Shown here: piece after piece, positions 12,346-25,938 of the stretch
Layout: the number at the start of each line of letters is the position of its first letter
Position numbering within the stretch: position 1 is the stretch's first letter
Source: Onchocerca volvulus
Taxonomy: Eukaryota > Nematoda > Chromadorea > Rhabditida > Onchocercidae
Assembly: GCA_000499405.2 (NCBI GenBank)
Contig: HG738139.1
Location: 2,088,976-2,152,975 of the forward strand
Length of the DNA stretch: 64,000 bases
Reading direction: 5' to 3'
The notes under the pieces: generated by a model
What the model was told of the DNA's origin: nothing
Seen by the model: only the letters and a program-made list of their open reading frames with translations
Databases searched by the model: none
Made by a program: the position numbers and the translations under genes

Positions 12346-13690
12346 TTTCTCTTCCGTAAATAAATTCGTTTTGATCCTGCCATATGGTTTCCTGTAACTC
12401 CTAGAAGTTTCAAGCACGGAAAGGATTCAGTTTCTTTTTCTGAAAAGTCAGAAAGTGAAATATGTTTATCTTCTTCGGCTTTTATTTTTCTTTCTTTTTC
12501 TCTAAGAAAATCACATTTTGAGAATCCCGAGATCATGCGAAATGATAGTAGAAGCAAAAGATCAAAATAAGATTAGCATACTACTCTCTTCTAGGTCTGG
12601 AAATCTTCCAGGAAAGTTACATTCTTCTCCAAGATATCTTCCCTCCACTTTTTTTTTCGTTGTTTTTGACCCAAATGTTTTTTGGGTCAAAACACTGCAA
12701 GCATTCGGACCTTCTATAGTATATCAATTTTTTATTGTCATAATATATTGAAATTAGTTCCATTTTTAATACACATACATAAATATAGGTTTATATATAT
12801 ATGTATAAATATATGAAAAAAATTTTTGAATAGAAGGATAAAATTTTTTTTTTTTTGCACTATTATAAGAAATATTTTAAAGTCATTGCGATAGTTTAAT
12901 TCCTTTATTGACTAGATAGATTCAAATACAGTTTTTTTTTTTTTTTTTTTTAAATGCAGAATATACCTGTTTAACTGATTTTTTTTCAATGAAAGTAAAC
13001 TCCTGTTAAAGGATAATTATTATATAACACGGCCTTTCTTTTTCTCTTGACAGTAGTTACAAACCGGATGAAATAGCAATCAACTCGTGAAGCCGATTCC
13101 AATTGTTTCGCTTAATCAAAGAATCATCGTTAGCATATCGGGAATTCTTCCCATACTAATCAGTTAATGATATTTTTGAGTGATAATTTTGATAACAGAG
13201 CGAGGACAGTACTAAATGTCAAAGTCGTACTCAATCATTGCTATGAGTATTTGATTTTATTAAACTGAAATGAGCAATTTCTACTCATTTATTGCTGGAA
13301 GTTTTCAAGTGAACAAATGTGTTATTATGCTAAAGTTTTTATTCTTTACATAATATATGTCCATGATTCATGTTACACTTTTAGTACATTCTTAGATTTC
13401 CATTTCTATGCAAATTTGTTTTTGCTGGAAATTTTTACGTTTCAACAGGACAAAAGTATAAAATTTTGCTATAGATTATAAGATAATAATTTATCTCAAA
13501 AAAACAGTAATTACAACAGCAAAGATTGACATTCTGAATCTTTGTGTAATGAGCTAACATATCATATGTCCATTAGGATATTGTGCACGACGATAACTTC
13601 AAATATTGACGTCCGGATTTTCACGTAAAACTGCATCGTAATTGTATTATAAAGTAAGTTGTAAAAATAACACGACTGAAAAGATATAAT
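12346..13690. other. Convergent intergenic region between RNase H and GTF2H5 genes
   Basis: This region holds the 3' ends of two convergent genes. AATAAA at 12359-12364 lies 14 nt after the RNase H stop. T/A runs occur near 12842, 12932 and 12950. I see no gene in it. Confidence 0.6.
12359..12364 (+). terminator. Putative AATAAA poly(A) signal for the RNase H gene
   Basis: The hexamer begins 14 nt after the stop codon, a short but possible spacing in nematodes. Confidence 0.35.
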
Positions 13691-13906
13691 TTACTTATCA
13701 CTAAGATCAGGCGAAAGTGAATCCATCATTTGGTCGATTTTCTGCTCGAGAATTGGTACAATTTCCTTGTCGACCACGATATGCGTTTCATCTAACTCCT
13801 TTACGACAAATTTTGATCCCAAAGTGCGTGACTCGTCCAGATACACCAATAGCTGACGCATTGCCGGATCGCAACGTACCAATACGCCTTTCTTCACGTT
13901 CACCAT
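13691..13906 (-). CDS. gtf2h5: GTF2H5 / TTDA (Tfb5), TFIIH core subunit, 71 aa, single exon
   Basis: The minus-strand frame gives a 71-residue protein starting MVNVKKGVLVRCDPAMRQLL, then VYLDESRTLGSKFVV, then DETHIVV. Human GTF2H5 is also 71 aa and starts MVNVLKGVLIECDPAMKQ, so this is a confident orthologue. It is the smallest TFIIH subunit; it binds and stabilises p52 and stimulates the XPB ATPase in transcription initiation and nucleotide excision repair. The ATG (13904-13906) is preceded on the minus strand by ATTGCAG and a 20-nt leader, which looks like an intron or spliced-leader acceptor. The gene converges on the RNase H gene and diverges from the M16 peptidase gene. Confidence 0.95.
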   Translation of the reverse strand: MVNVKKGVLVRCDPAMRQLLVYLDESRTLGSKFVVKELDETHIVVDKEIVPILEQKIDQMMDSLSPDLSDK

Positions 13907-14170
13907 TCTTTTATTTATTCGCTTTTCTGCAATATTTGATGAAATAAATTTTGCAGATGGAATTTCTGAACTATTAGAAAAACTCTCTTTTTTTAAAATT
14001 ATTTAACACTAAACATACCGGAAACAACTATATCCAGCTAACTGAAGAAGACCTGATCCGGTTAACTTCAATTTACGGAAAGTGAACTTCACCGCACTTG
14101 AAAACCTTCAGGGACTTTCTGATGCTGTTTTGCTACAAGGTGGCAAAGATGAACATTTTCCACGTGTTAG

Positions 14171-14240
14171 ACGTTAGGTTGTTTGATTTCTACGTACTAA
14201 ACGTTAGGTATATTTGATTTCGACGTATAAGCGTTAGATA
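14171..14240. repeat. Tandem repeat, 30-bp period, about 2.3 copies
   Basis: Units start at 14171, 14201 and 14231 (partial). The shared core is ACGTTAGGT, then TTTGATTTC, then ACGTA and TAA. The first two units are both exactly 30 bp with a handful of differences. It lies about 260 bp upstream of the GTF2H5 start. Confidence 0.7.
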
Positions 14241-15043
14241 TTATTTGTATTAATGATAAAAATAATACAGAAATTAGCTTTGACTGCATTTTCTGTAATA
14301 AATTTGATATATGGAACTTTGAATCGTCATATTGAACATTCAATTTAAATTTGAATTATATATGAAACTTGAATCATCATTCTGGTACGATGTTAACGAT
14401 GATTCAAACTTAAATCAATATCTGCATAAATAATTGGGTATAAATAAATGCTTGGTTGTCCCTTTATAGCTATCTTTTCTGAAAAGATCGCTATATTGTA
14501 TCATCCACGATACCATCATTCATATTTTTAAGAGTTGTCAACCAGAAATTTCTGTTATTTTTATAATGTTAGTACTTCTTTATTATTTATAGAATGTCCG
14601 GATATTTTCTAATAAAAATGCAAAATTATTTTAATTGAAAATTTATTTATATTTCGTTTTACTTTATGAATTGGTCAACTTCCCGTGATGAATAAATTTG
14701 CAAGTTTTTCTGAATAATTCGATAGTAAAATATGGAACTTCGGAATTGTTTTTTTAATTATCTGTGAGATGATGAATGGATAAATAGGAAATTTTGTTTA
14801 TTTTTATCCTTCCATATAATCCTTCTATTTTTTCTGGAACCTTTTTAATTTTTTGAGAAAGTGGATAGTCGATAACGGTAAATGCACGAAATTAAGCAGA
14901 TAAATAATTTGCTTTTCACTTTTCTTTGTTTTTTGTTTACTCTTAATTTTTTGATGCAAATTTTCAGGTTTAAAAAAAAAAGTTAAACGGTGATTTCACG
15001 GGTGGAATTGAAGTTAACCAATATTAGAAATACTTCACCGATA

Positions 15044-15065
15044 ATGGATACGAAAAAAAGAAAAG
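15044..15065 (+). CDS. Possible alternative first coding exon of the M16 peptidase
   Basis: ATGGATACG and a run of Lys/Arg codons encode MDTKKRK plus one base. A strong donor, G|GTAAGA, follows at 15066. Its phase (1) is the same as that of the exon at 16201-16282, so splicing to 16717 would give MDTKKRKGHINKMEERW, a basic N terminus unlike the presequence-like one. This is an inference from phase and donor strength only; no transcript evidence is available. Confidence 0.35.
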
Positions 15066-16200
15066 GTAAGAAGGAATAATCTTTACTTTTAATATTTATA
15101 TTATTTTGCATGAAAATTTTCTTATTTCGTCAGATATATAGGGTTGAACGATATCATTGTTTGAATTAATTTATTTTGAGTCGATAAACACAAGAATTCC
15201 TCTAGCTGTAATTCATTTCAAGTCACTTTATCATTTCACTAAAAGATGCAGCTTAGCTTCTTCCATTTTTTGCAAAAAAAAAGGCGAAATTCAGCCTTTA
15301 AATTTCAAAATTAATATATTGTGCATTAATGAAGGAAAAGATAAACTATTCTTATTGTGTATATGTGTGATGGCATAATAAATAAATAATATTTAGCATT
15401 ACTTCATTCACTGTCAATGAAATTATTGAGATTAAGTCATTTCTTCAGTCATATCTGAAATTTATTAATTCATTTGTTTCATTCATTAATTCAGCTTCAA
15501 CTATTGCATTTTGACATGATACTGATACCATTCGATCTAGAACAATTTCATATTTAGTATAAGATTGGAAAAAAAAATATTTTTATCGATATAATTTTAT
15601 TAACTGCTTAGAAGAAGTGATGTTTCAAAATTTAATGATTGTGGATCGAGATATTCGAATAAGATGACACTGGGAAGAATTGATCTCTCCTCGCTCCTAT
15701 TTTAGTAAGTATTTGTTCTCGAAATGATTTGATGAAGGCTGACTTTAACCATTTATTATTACGAAATTCCGTGTATTAAAAAAAAGAAAAAATAAATAGA
15801 ATTTAATCAGTGAAGAAGATAGGAAAACAAAAAGTCAAAATGATTCCAAGAAAGAATAAAAAATTTATCGATATAGTATGGCAGATGAAGATGTTGGATA
15901 AGTTCATTTGTTTGAAAAACAAAATATGACAGAATTAGTCAGTTTTTGCACTACGAGGGATTAATGTAGATTACAACTATTCCGCATTATTAATAAGCTC
16001 ACTGTCTGTTTACTAAATAATCTATATAATTTCGAATAATCAATTTAATTATTGCAGGCTATTATTAAATATTTTATAATCGAAAATTTCATTTTGTCAT
16101 CCATGTTAAATATCTGTTCTATCACTCATCGTGAATACAAATTCGTCTTCAGTATCTTGAATATGTTTTCTATCCTTATATTTAATATTAAGTTATTATA

Positions 16201-19200
16201 ATGAAAAGATTATCGACCAATTATAACCATATTTCAAAGCTGAGCTGCCATCACACTTTGCAGCGATACTTTTCGCAAACCGGTCAGTTAGGTTTAGTAT
16301 ATTATTTTATCATGTTCTGATTTAGTAATTCTGATTTAGTAATATCACTGACAATCATTTTGCGAAGGATAATTTATTTAGTTTAAGGGGATGCTACTTT
16401 TTTAAGATTTTATTCCATTAATTCTAAATACTACAAAATTTTTTCTCTTTTTATATCCGCAGCAATGACAGCGAGCTAATAGGATGCCAGCTGTTTTTTT
16501 TTTTTTCTTTTGGCATGAAATTAGATATGTCGAAAGTTCATTGCACTTTGTTGTTCAGAAATTTCGTGTAACTATTTCCAAAGATTTAGCTGTAGTATTG
16601 ATGTAAATCGGGCATGTTTTCAAATTTATTTTTCTTAATTTTTGCATTATTTGAATTGAAAAGGAATCTTTTTTTTCTGCATTATTTATAAAAATTGCAA
16701 AACACGTTGTTTTTAGGACATATCAATAAGATGGAAGAAAGATGGACATGCAGTCCAATGTACAAAATAAATGGAGAGATACCTCTTGTAATTTATAAAT
16801 CAAATTGTTCCAAGCTTCGGGTCGCTGTTGCCAATACACCAGGACCTTTGGTTAAAGGTCTTATCTCCTTTGGTTAGCTTTATTTTGCTTCCATTATTAG
16901 TAAAAGTTTTGATGAATTATCTTAAATTTCAAAGTACTATGAAAAGATGTACTGTTTTATACTATTTTTTCATTAATAATTATCATCTGCGTAGGCTTTC
17001 TGAAAAAAAAAAGAATTTACATTACTAATTGTCAAGTATTCCTTTTAATCTGTTGGTTTTTTAAATTTTGTTAAATGGTTGAAAGAAAAGTTATAGATGT
17101 CCGTCTGATGGAATTTTACAAAAAGGGAAGTTTTTTGATTACATAATCAATATTAAAATATTCAGTGACAGAGACACTCGATAATGATGGTCTGCCTCAT
17201 ACTTTGGAACATCTGGTTTTTATGGGTAGTGAGAAATATCCATACAAAGGTGTTCTGGATTTGATTGCCAATCGATGTATGGCATCAGGGACGAATGCGT
17301 TTACTGCTCAAGATCATACTGGTTATGAATTGATTACTGTACGTAATTTATCATCAGATGCATTTATCCAAACAACCGAAAATGTTGATAAAATTTTTAT
17401 TTTGAATCATAATGGCAATAGAATATTCATAGAAAATTCAATACGAAAAGGAAAAACAAAAAGATCTTTAGGCATGTTTAAAGATAGACAAGAAAAATTT
17501 TTTTCGTTTCTTTTTCCGTACAAGCTCTGGATGAAATTAAATAAATTTCTTGTCATTCTATTTATTTTATATGATAAATATCATTTCATAACAATTAGTT
17601 ATAGTTAATAAATAAACTAGTATTAAAAAGCTCCTGATACATTTTTTTATAGGTTGGTAGTCAAGGATTCTTAAAAGTTTTGCCTATCTACTTGGATCAT
17701 TTATTATCGCCAACATTAACGGTCAGTTATGTGCATTATTAATAAATTAAAATTTAAATCACCAAATTCTTTTTATTTCAGTTCAGTGCTAGCCTTTCTG
17801 TATAGCTCTACAATTTTTAATTAACAATACTGATTTTTGTGCTTTCGCGAGCAATAAATCCATTTGCAATAAGCATAATTTTGTGCGCCTCGTATTTAAT
17901 TTGAATCTTTTCCTTTTCTGGTTTCAATATTTCTACATTATATGCATTTAGTGCAACTCCTATATAATATATGCATTTGGAATTGAAATTAACTTATCAA
18001 CGAAAAAAGATGAATAAAATGTTCAGAGTTCTGGACTTGATTTAATATTTTATTTCCTATCTAATCAATTATTAACACAGATCTTAGTTTCATAGATGTT
18101 CAAACTGCTTGTTTGAAAAGCATGAGATTGTAGGATGCTCAATTTATGACTGAAGTCCATCATATCAATGGTAAAGGCGAAGATGCAGGGGTTGTTTATA
18201 GTGAAATGCAAGAATACGAGTCGGAAATGAGTAATATTGTGAATTGGAAACGAAAGGAACTTTTTTATCCTCCATGTGAGCTTTTTTTTTTTTTTTTTTT
18301 ACAAGAAATTTCTGTTGGAAGAGTTCAGATATTGCAATTCTAACATCATAACAAAGTAATCAGACAACATTTATTATGATTTCTAAATATAATTATGAAG
18401 TATGTTTTAGACAATCCATATCGCGTAGAAACAGGTGGACGTTTGGCTGCTTTACGTACAACATGTAATATGGAAAAAATAAGGCAATATCACCATGATT
18501 TTTATCACATTAACAATATGCTTGTGACTGTTTGTGGATCTGTTGATCATTCAAAATTGCTACATATTTTATCATCAATCGGTATTCAATTATAAATTCC
18601 TCTCTTCTAATCAGTATAACTTGAAATTCATGCAGTCCATAAATGGAAAATATTTGTATGGTTTCTTAAAGTCGTATTTTTTGATTTTTTTGTTTTTTAA
18701 TTTTTTCTGTTGAAGAGGAAACATCACAGCAGCGAGTACCAGATCTCTTCAACAGTCCATTCAAGGATCCTATGCTATTATTCGCGGAACCTCAAGATAA
18801 ACAAATTGTTTGTCCAAATGAAGACGAAAAACTGGGTATAGTGGAGATTGCTTGGAAGGGTCCTTCCAAAAATGTTCGTTTGTATATATCACCTATTTTT
18901 TTAAACCGTCGGTCAATTAATATACTGCTTAAAATAGATTTTGGAAATAGTTTATTCTGTGCTGAATTTTCTAAAACAAACGATTGAAGCAAAGAAAATA
19001 TATAGGAATTCATATTTTCCGTAAAATCTTCTAAATGCAATCTTCTAATTTCGGAAAATTTAAGATTGTGTAATTCATAGGATGGGTTGATTATCTGGAC
19101 TTTCGTGAAAAGAAATCTTGAACATTGTACTTGCATTTTACATAAATACACAAATCGTTTCATTTTTATTTCGTAATTTTCTTCTAAATTTTCATTTCCG

Positions 19201-22200
19201 CTTTTTTATATAAATTTGTTTTGAGACAGAAATATATTTAGCTCCGAGAGTTGCAACAACTTGAAGTACTGGCATATTATTTGAGCGATACTGTTGCTTC
19301 ACCATTGGAACAGGATTTTGTACAACTGGATGAGCAGTTGGCAAGTTCCGTGCATTTATACATATCTGAACAGTCAGTTAGTGAAATAGTATTATGCTTT
19401 AATGGAGTACCGATTGACGAACTGCAAAACATCAAAACAAGGCAGGAATCTACGTTTTATCAATTTTTTGATTTTCATTTTCTATTTTTTATTTTCTTTT
19501 GACGAACTAACTAAATCTCATTTTTCTCCCCACTACATTTAAAATTCCAGAAAATAAATTTTTTTTAATGAAATTTCAAAAGTTGACTGCTAATATTAAA
19601 ATGACTAAATTGTAATAGGTTTTGTGTCATAATGAGGCAAATTTTGCATCCTAAAGTATTGATTTGACTTGGAATTTCTAGATTATTCGAGAAAACTTTA
19701 CCACAAACGTTTGAAAAGAATTTCGACGCTGAACGAATGAAAAATACAATTACAAATATGATTGATAAAGAGCTTTCAAGGGTATCTTATCTGTGCAAAT
19801 TATTTTATACAAATGATGCTGAGCATTATCGCTGTTCTCTGTCCTGAAGAGTTTTTTTTTCTTTTTTTTTTCTTTTTTTTTCGCAATATACGATTGAATT
19901 GTGGATCATTCAAAAAGAGAATTGAGATGTTAAATTTTTTGGTTTGACTTTGTTAATTAGATTGATTTCATAGGAAAAAAAGTGCTTTTGTTGTAATTTC
20001 ATTTTTCATATGTTTTTCTTCACTGACGAATATAGTAATATTCCAAACTATATTAAATTAAATTTCAGATGGAAACAGATTCCCATAATTTTGTTTTTGA
20101 ATTATTGTGCATGCATCAAATCTATGGAAAAGATGACCTAGAAATGCGATTAGATCATGTTACCCAATTGCAAAAGTTTATATTTTTTAATATCTTTTTT
20201 TTTTCACTTGTTTTTATTTCAATGATTTAGGAATTTTGTGAGTTATGTTTTAAATAATCGATGGTGAATTATAGTAAGAAGATCTATTCTGCAGGATGTT
20301 TGTAATGCAACCTGAGGATTGGATTAGATTGGCCCGTCGATATCTGACAAATGAATGTATTTGTGTGATGGGTTATCCTTCTCGAGATGAAGTGACCAGA
20401 ATTGCTATAACGGTTCGAAATATACGAAATATTATTTGGAATAGTCATTTTTGTGCTCTTGAATGATGGATCACACTTCCAGTTTGCATTATTTGAATAA
20501 CTTCATCATGAAATGCTTGCCGCTATAAAACTTCACAGTTTGTTTTTGTTTTTAGGAAAAAATTCGAATTGAGGAACAACGTAGAAAATTAGGAGAAGAT
20601 GGACTTCGGTTGCATGCCGAAAAGTTAGAAAAAGCGATACATGAAACTACGGTTTGTTTTTTTTTTTTCCTTTTTTCAGTAAGCATAGATGTCATTGTTT
20701 AATATGGATAATGTCATTATAGTTAATTCAAGATGAAATATTACTCATTATCCAGTTTTTTTTCTTGAAATGAATATGATTTTAAGGAATATTTGCGACA
20801 TATAATTTAACAAAATTTTGAATATTCCATCCCAGCATGATGATGATTGCTATGATATGGGGTTGTTATAATATTGTTGTAATATTAATGAACTATGTTT
20901 CGATATCAGTAAAATATGTTTCGATGATTAAATATCTTTACTTAAATACTTTCTGATGTTAGTTAAGCTTTTTCGACCAAATATTGGGCTTTGAGATGTT
21001 TCAGGCTCAAAAACCATCGTTTGAATTACTTTCGAAAATGATGGTGTGTGAGCTAGAGGATTTTGCAACATTTAATGTGCAAACGTTGCATGCTCGAACG
21101 AGTCAGAATAATGATGAAATATTTCATTTACCACTACCAGTTTACATACATAACGTCAAAACACATTTTGTTGAGGTATATTTTTATTTTTATTTTTTTG
21201 TGAATGATTATTATCTTTTCATTGATATTTTAATCCAAATATTAATATATAACATTCCTAATGTAATAAATATACTTCTAATATTCATCATAACATCTAT
21301 CAAAAAAGCAGATATTTGCACATTGCATATACTTTAAAAAAAGCCTAGAATCATTGCATATGATGAAGGAAGCCTGAACAATCTTAACATACATTCTTTC
21401 TAGATGCAATGATAATGATAGCTTGGAATAGCTTTGCTGTATGAGCTGATTATATTCAGATTATCACTGAAATAATATTCGCGGGCAAAATTGTTCTTGA
21501 GTAGGAATATATTGTATTAATTTTTGTAAATAATTATTTATATATTTAGCTCATACTTGTTTGGGATACAAAGTTTATACCGTTAGAATTGCGGATGTGG
21601 ATGATGCTTTATTTCAGACTAATGTTCCAGAGCCCGACTATTGTGGACGGTAGAGTAAGTATTTGTTCTTCATTTATTTTATTTTATGTTTTAGTAATGC
21701 TTTTACTAACATTAAATATGTTGAATTATATTTTGTTATTTAAAGATTTTTTTTCACGAAATTCGGTTAAAGACTTAATACTGAAAAAACCCTAATAATT
21801 TAACTTCCCCTAGGTATTTGGAATCATAGAATTGAATGAAATATGGATCAACTTAGTTGTTGCCGTAAATACAGAGGGCAGTAATATTTGTTAAGATTAT
21901 TGACGATTTTGAACTCTACTTGTTCCTTCATCTAATACAAATAGAGTTCAAAACTATTAATAATCTAACAGAAATGTCTCAGAGATAATGAGATTTGCTG
22001 TCCGCTATTTAGCCGCTGTAACTTGTTTTATACCTTAGTAATCTTAATGATCAACTTTGCTCGATTAGTTCACAGATTTATGCTTTGATATGGTAATTAT
22101 AGCACTGGTCCATTAGAGTGTTATCACTTGTCAAATTCTATTATAATTCGATATTATCTTTTCCTCAATAAAAATCCGAAAATATTCCCTTACAATGCTT

Positions 22201-25200
22201 AAAATTTGCCAATATATATTTCACACCATTATTCAACATCCTTGCTATTCTGTAATTGCTTAATAAGATGTCCATATTGATTTTCGTGAGTTGATATTTA
22301 ATATTTGTATTATCTGAAATGTAAGAAATATCATCTTTATGGTTTTCTTTTTTTTTTCTTTTTTTTTTTTTTTATTAGCTACTTTCAGAAATTATTTCTC
22401 ACATCTTTTGAATTCATATTGATTTTTAGAAATTATCGTATGAAGAAGTGGCAAAATTATACACTCGCGATTTGATATCGCATTCTGCATCTAGTGGTGT
22501 TTTGAAATATTTTGAACGGTTTTGTTCACTTACCTTAAAAGTAAGTTATGCAGTTTTCGAATTATTTCTCAGAAGTTTCGCACATATTGCTCTATAGATA
22601 TTAAATTTGTATTTTAGGAAATACTTGTTTCACAGGTCTAGCAATAGAGAGAGATAAAAGGAGAAATGGATAGGAAATGGGAAAATGGAATGAAAAAAGG
22701 TGATGAATAAAATTCGGAATAAAACTTCGAATTGTAGAATTTGAGATTACAAAATTGATGTTTTAGACCGTACCTGAACGATATGTGTCTATGTTATCAT
22801 GGCTGACGACATTTGTTAAAGGGATTATCTTCGAAGCAGAACGTGTCAAAGTAGCCGCTCAAAGTTTGATAGCTCAAGCGGATGAAGAAAAGCGAGATGG
22901 ATCTCAAATGCAAAATGTGCTTCTTTATACTGCCCTATTCCATAAAGGCATGAATTTTTGGAAGTTGATTTGGAAAATCGAAACTTAAACTTTACTCGAA
23001 ATATTTTTTTTTTTTAAGCGAAATATTTAGATTTCTCTTGAATTTAAATGTATTTCGAATCATATTGATCAACATATTTTGCGATAATATTTTTGTAACA
23101 TTTCAGAAAGCAATGAATATATGTATGGTTTAATCCAGTTAGAGGAATTTCATAAAAATGTGCTTATGTTAACTAAAAATAATCCCACCTATGTAAGTAT
23201 ATTTTAATTTTTTTGAAATTCTTCATGTCTTTATTTGGCTGAGCTTCCTGCAAAGATTTCGTGAAAATTTTTTATTGAATAATCGTACAAAATCAGTTAA
23301 ATGTCTTCAAATACACACGAAAGCCAATAAGGAGGAATTAGGAACTTGTATGTTACTTCATTTTGCTAGATCTTTGCAAGTAGATCTAGGCATCTTTTGA
23401 CCTCTTGCATCGGCATTACACTATTGCTCTTCCTTGATCCCATACTAGTTCAACAGTCCTTGATTATATTTGAATAAGAGCAGTGCATAGTTGGCGATGT
23501 TAATATGTTTTATGTTTAGCAAAAAATCATTGTGTGCTGTTATTTGCAGGTTATCGATAAACTGGAGAAATTACGTGAAGCACTAATAAATGCTCCAACA
23601 AATGTACACATTATTTGCAACACGGAGAAAATTATGCCCTTTCTACCGGCCAATCTTTCATGGCTTTATCATGACCGTAAATCTTTATGTAAACCTTCCA
23701 CAGATTTCCGAGTAAGTTAACTTCCTTTTGTAACTGAAAAAGTATTTATTATAGTCGAAAAATATTTATTATGGCATAGTGGCCACCAATACAAAAATGG
23801 AATTTAGATCGTTTTCATATTCCTTCAGACATGCAGATATTTAGGCACTATAATAATCCACATTCAAATATTTTTCATTTTTCCTAAAATTTGTATCCAT
23901 AAATCCTGAATTTTTCATGACAATTTGCCTTCACATATTTAGAGAATAAGTGCGCAAAACTCAGTTGTTTATTGTCGCTTATATTGTATCTGTGATTTGT
24001 AGATTGATTTTTTTTTCATTAATTTTAGAATTTGCCCGGAGAAGCGGTAATATGCAATAACTTTGGAAAGCAGCATGTCATTGCTGTTGGTGCCACCGAA
24101 TCATCCTTTTTGAAACAAGTATATTCATTTAAACGTTTCGTTATTTCTGGGAAACAGGAAATAAAATGTCTTTTCAGAAAATGAAAATAAATAAAAATTA
24201 AATTTTAAAAAAATAGAAGTGCATGATTAAAGATGTAAATTTAAATTGGAATCAGAAATCAAAGTATTTAATGCTTGGTGCTGACACCACAGTGTGATAT
24301 GATTTATTTTCTGATAGTGATCCATATTCTTGAAGTTACTGAAACGTGGAATGAGTTTGCATCAAATTATGTCGATCTGTAATATACTGAACCAAAGTTT
24401 GAGATGTTAAGCCATGCTATTTTATTGTTTCCATAGGAATTGGAGAGTATTCAGCAAAGAAACTATTAGTTAAAAATGAAATTCGTAAAAATAAGTCATA
24501 ATCAGATGGAATGAGTTTGTAAATAGATTACATTTAAGTTTCTTATATTGCAGTGTTTTGTTTCTGCTTTGTGAATTAACTAATTGGAGTACTGTTTTGC
24601 ATAGCAAAACAAATTTCTCATTAATTTTGGAGTAATTTGCAATAATTTTATTCGTTGGGCAAAAGATAATCAACAATAATAATTTTCAGGAATATGTAAA
24701 GTTCTATTTTGCAGTGTATACGATTCAAATATCAACTAGGTAGTGAAGAAGGATTGGCTGTGCAACTCATTGCTCAATATTTATCGCAGGTTGAGGGTAC
24801 CTTATATAAGGCAATACGTGGAAATGGTTTAGCATATGGTGTAAATATTGAAATAAATCCAGATGACCAGCTGCTCAGTTTTTGTATCCAACAAAGTGCT
24901 CAACTGGAACAAGCTTATGAAGAGGCCAAGAGAGTTGTGGTTAGAATTTTATTGCTATGTAAAATTTGATATTCTTATTAATATTTGGAATAAAAAAAAA
25001 ATTGAAAAACTGAGAAAAAAGTATGATTACTTTTAGAAATTCTTTTCCCAAAAAAATATTATTATTTAAAAATCATCTATGGCGGCAATGTGCAAGATTT
25101 AGTTCAATGAATTGGAGCACGTGGATGAAATTGAGTTTGAAGCAGCGAAGCGAAGTCTTGTATCAGTGATAGTGCAGTCCGAGGATACAGTAATTAATGC

Positions 25201-25938
25201 TGCGCATCAAGCTGTTTTCAATGAATTTCGAGAACTACCACCTCAGTTTTGGCGGTAAGTTATTCTAAGAGTATCGAGTAAATTCTGTTAACATTTTTTT
25301 TATCAGACATTAATCAACAGCGACATTGTACTATATTATAGTATCAATTAGTATTACTAACATTATAGCATAAAATAAGTAAAGTTATATTAAATGCAGG
25401 GATTGATCAATTGTGCTGAATAATAACGTTAATTAGATTAGATCAACCGAGCAAATTAAGAAATTTATTGAAATTTTGAAAAAAAAAAAGCATTATTTAT
25501 TAGTTTTTGTTTAAGTGAAATCATCTAATAAGGTAAGCCTCAAATGAACTCTGTAAATGAAAAGCGAAAAGAGCTATCGATAGGCACAAAAAGCTTAATT
25601 TCGCAAGCAAAAAGCATGGAAGAAGGAATAAAATTCCTTATTTGTCACGCCTATTATGGATGTAATTTATAAGAATGACAATACTTTAATATTTCCAACC
25701 CAAAATATTTTATATTTTTCAATTCAGGAAGTATTCTGAGCGTATCTGGAATGCATCAATGAAAGAAGTGGTGGAATGCGGTAGAAATTTCATCCTCGAT
25801 CTGTTCGACGACAGAAAATGCTACCGTGCGATAGCTGTGCCGCATGGGAAATTGAAAGATATTGAGAAATATTTCACAGGAATTGAAGTTGTCTGTTCTT
25901 CAGATCTGAATATAAAAGCTACTTCCATCACCTGCTAA
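16201..25938 (+). CDS. M16 family zinc metallopeptidase, C05D11.1-like (22 exons, 1016 aa)
   Basis: Exons: 16201-16282, 16717-16857, 17166-17338, 17653-17721, 18134-18275, 18411-18581, 18716-18873, 19242-19441, 19682-19781, 20069-20175, 20295-20412, 20556-20651, 21005-21175, 21550-21654, 22430-22540, 22767-22947, 23107-23192, 23550-23711, 24029-24118, 24715-24939, 25103-25254 and 25728-25938 (3051 nt). The inverted zinc motif HTLEH is H86-x2-E89-H90; the third ligand is probably E179 in GVVYSEM, as in presequence-protease-like members. The roughly 1000-aa length and TEVHHINGKGEDAGVVY match the nematode C05D11.1/yeast YOL098C branch. Human relatives are insulysin and PITRM1, which degrade peptides. 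The first exon (MKRLSTNYNHISKLSCHHTL, then QRYFSQTG) looks like a mitochondrial presequence. The introns after 19441 and 22947 appear to use GC donors. AATAAA lies at 26066-26071. Confidence 0.88.
21887..21973. ncRNA. Candidate hairpin RNA (pre-miRNA-like) in an M16 intron
   Basis: Within the intron 21655-22429, the arm 21887-21923 pairs with 21937-21973 along nearly its whole length, with a few mismatches and bulges and a 13-nt loop. The best block pairs TTTTGAACTCTA with TAGAGTTCAAAA, flanked by GATTATT with AATAATC. The size (about 87 nt) and stem length suit a miRNA precursor, but it could equally be a small palindromic repeat. I do not recognise a known miRNA seed. Confidence 0.35.

Larger units (their letters stand above)
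13907..16200. other. Divergent intergenic region upstream of GTF2H5 and the M16 peptidase
   Basis: About 2.3 kb. It probably carries the promoters of both genes, but I cannot point to specific sites. It holds the 30-bp tandem repeat at 14171-14240, a short imperfect inverted repeat around 14366-14408 (TTGAATCATC with GATGATTCAA) and a possible alternative first exon at 15044-15065. Confidence 0.5.

Noticed and set aside
17339..17608. Continuation of the M16 exon past 17338
   Set aside because: It reads into the intron. The ACT|GTACGT donor and the next exon at 17653 restore the family sequence.
18792..19163. 123-residue minus-strand frame
   Set aside because: It is antisense to an exon and intron of the M16 gene, whose + strand coding is supported by family motifs and phases.
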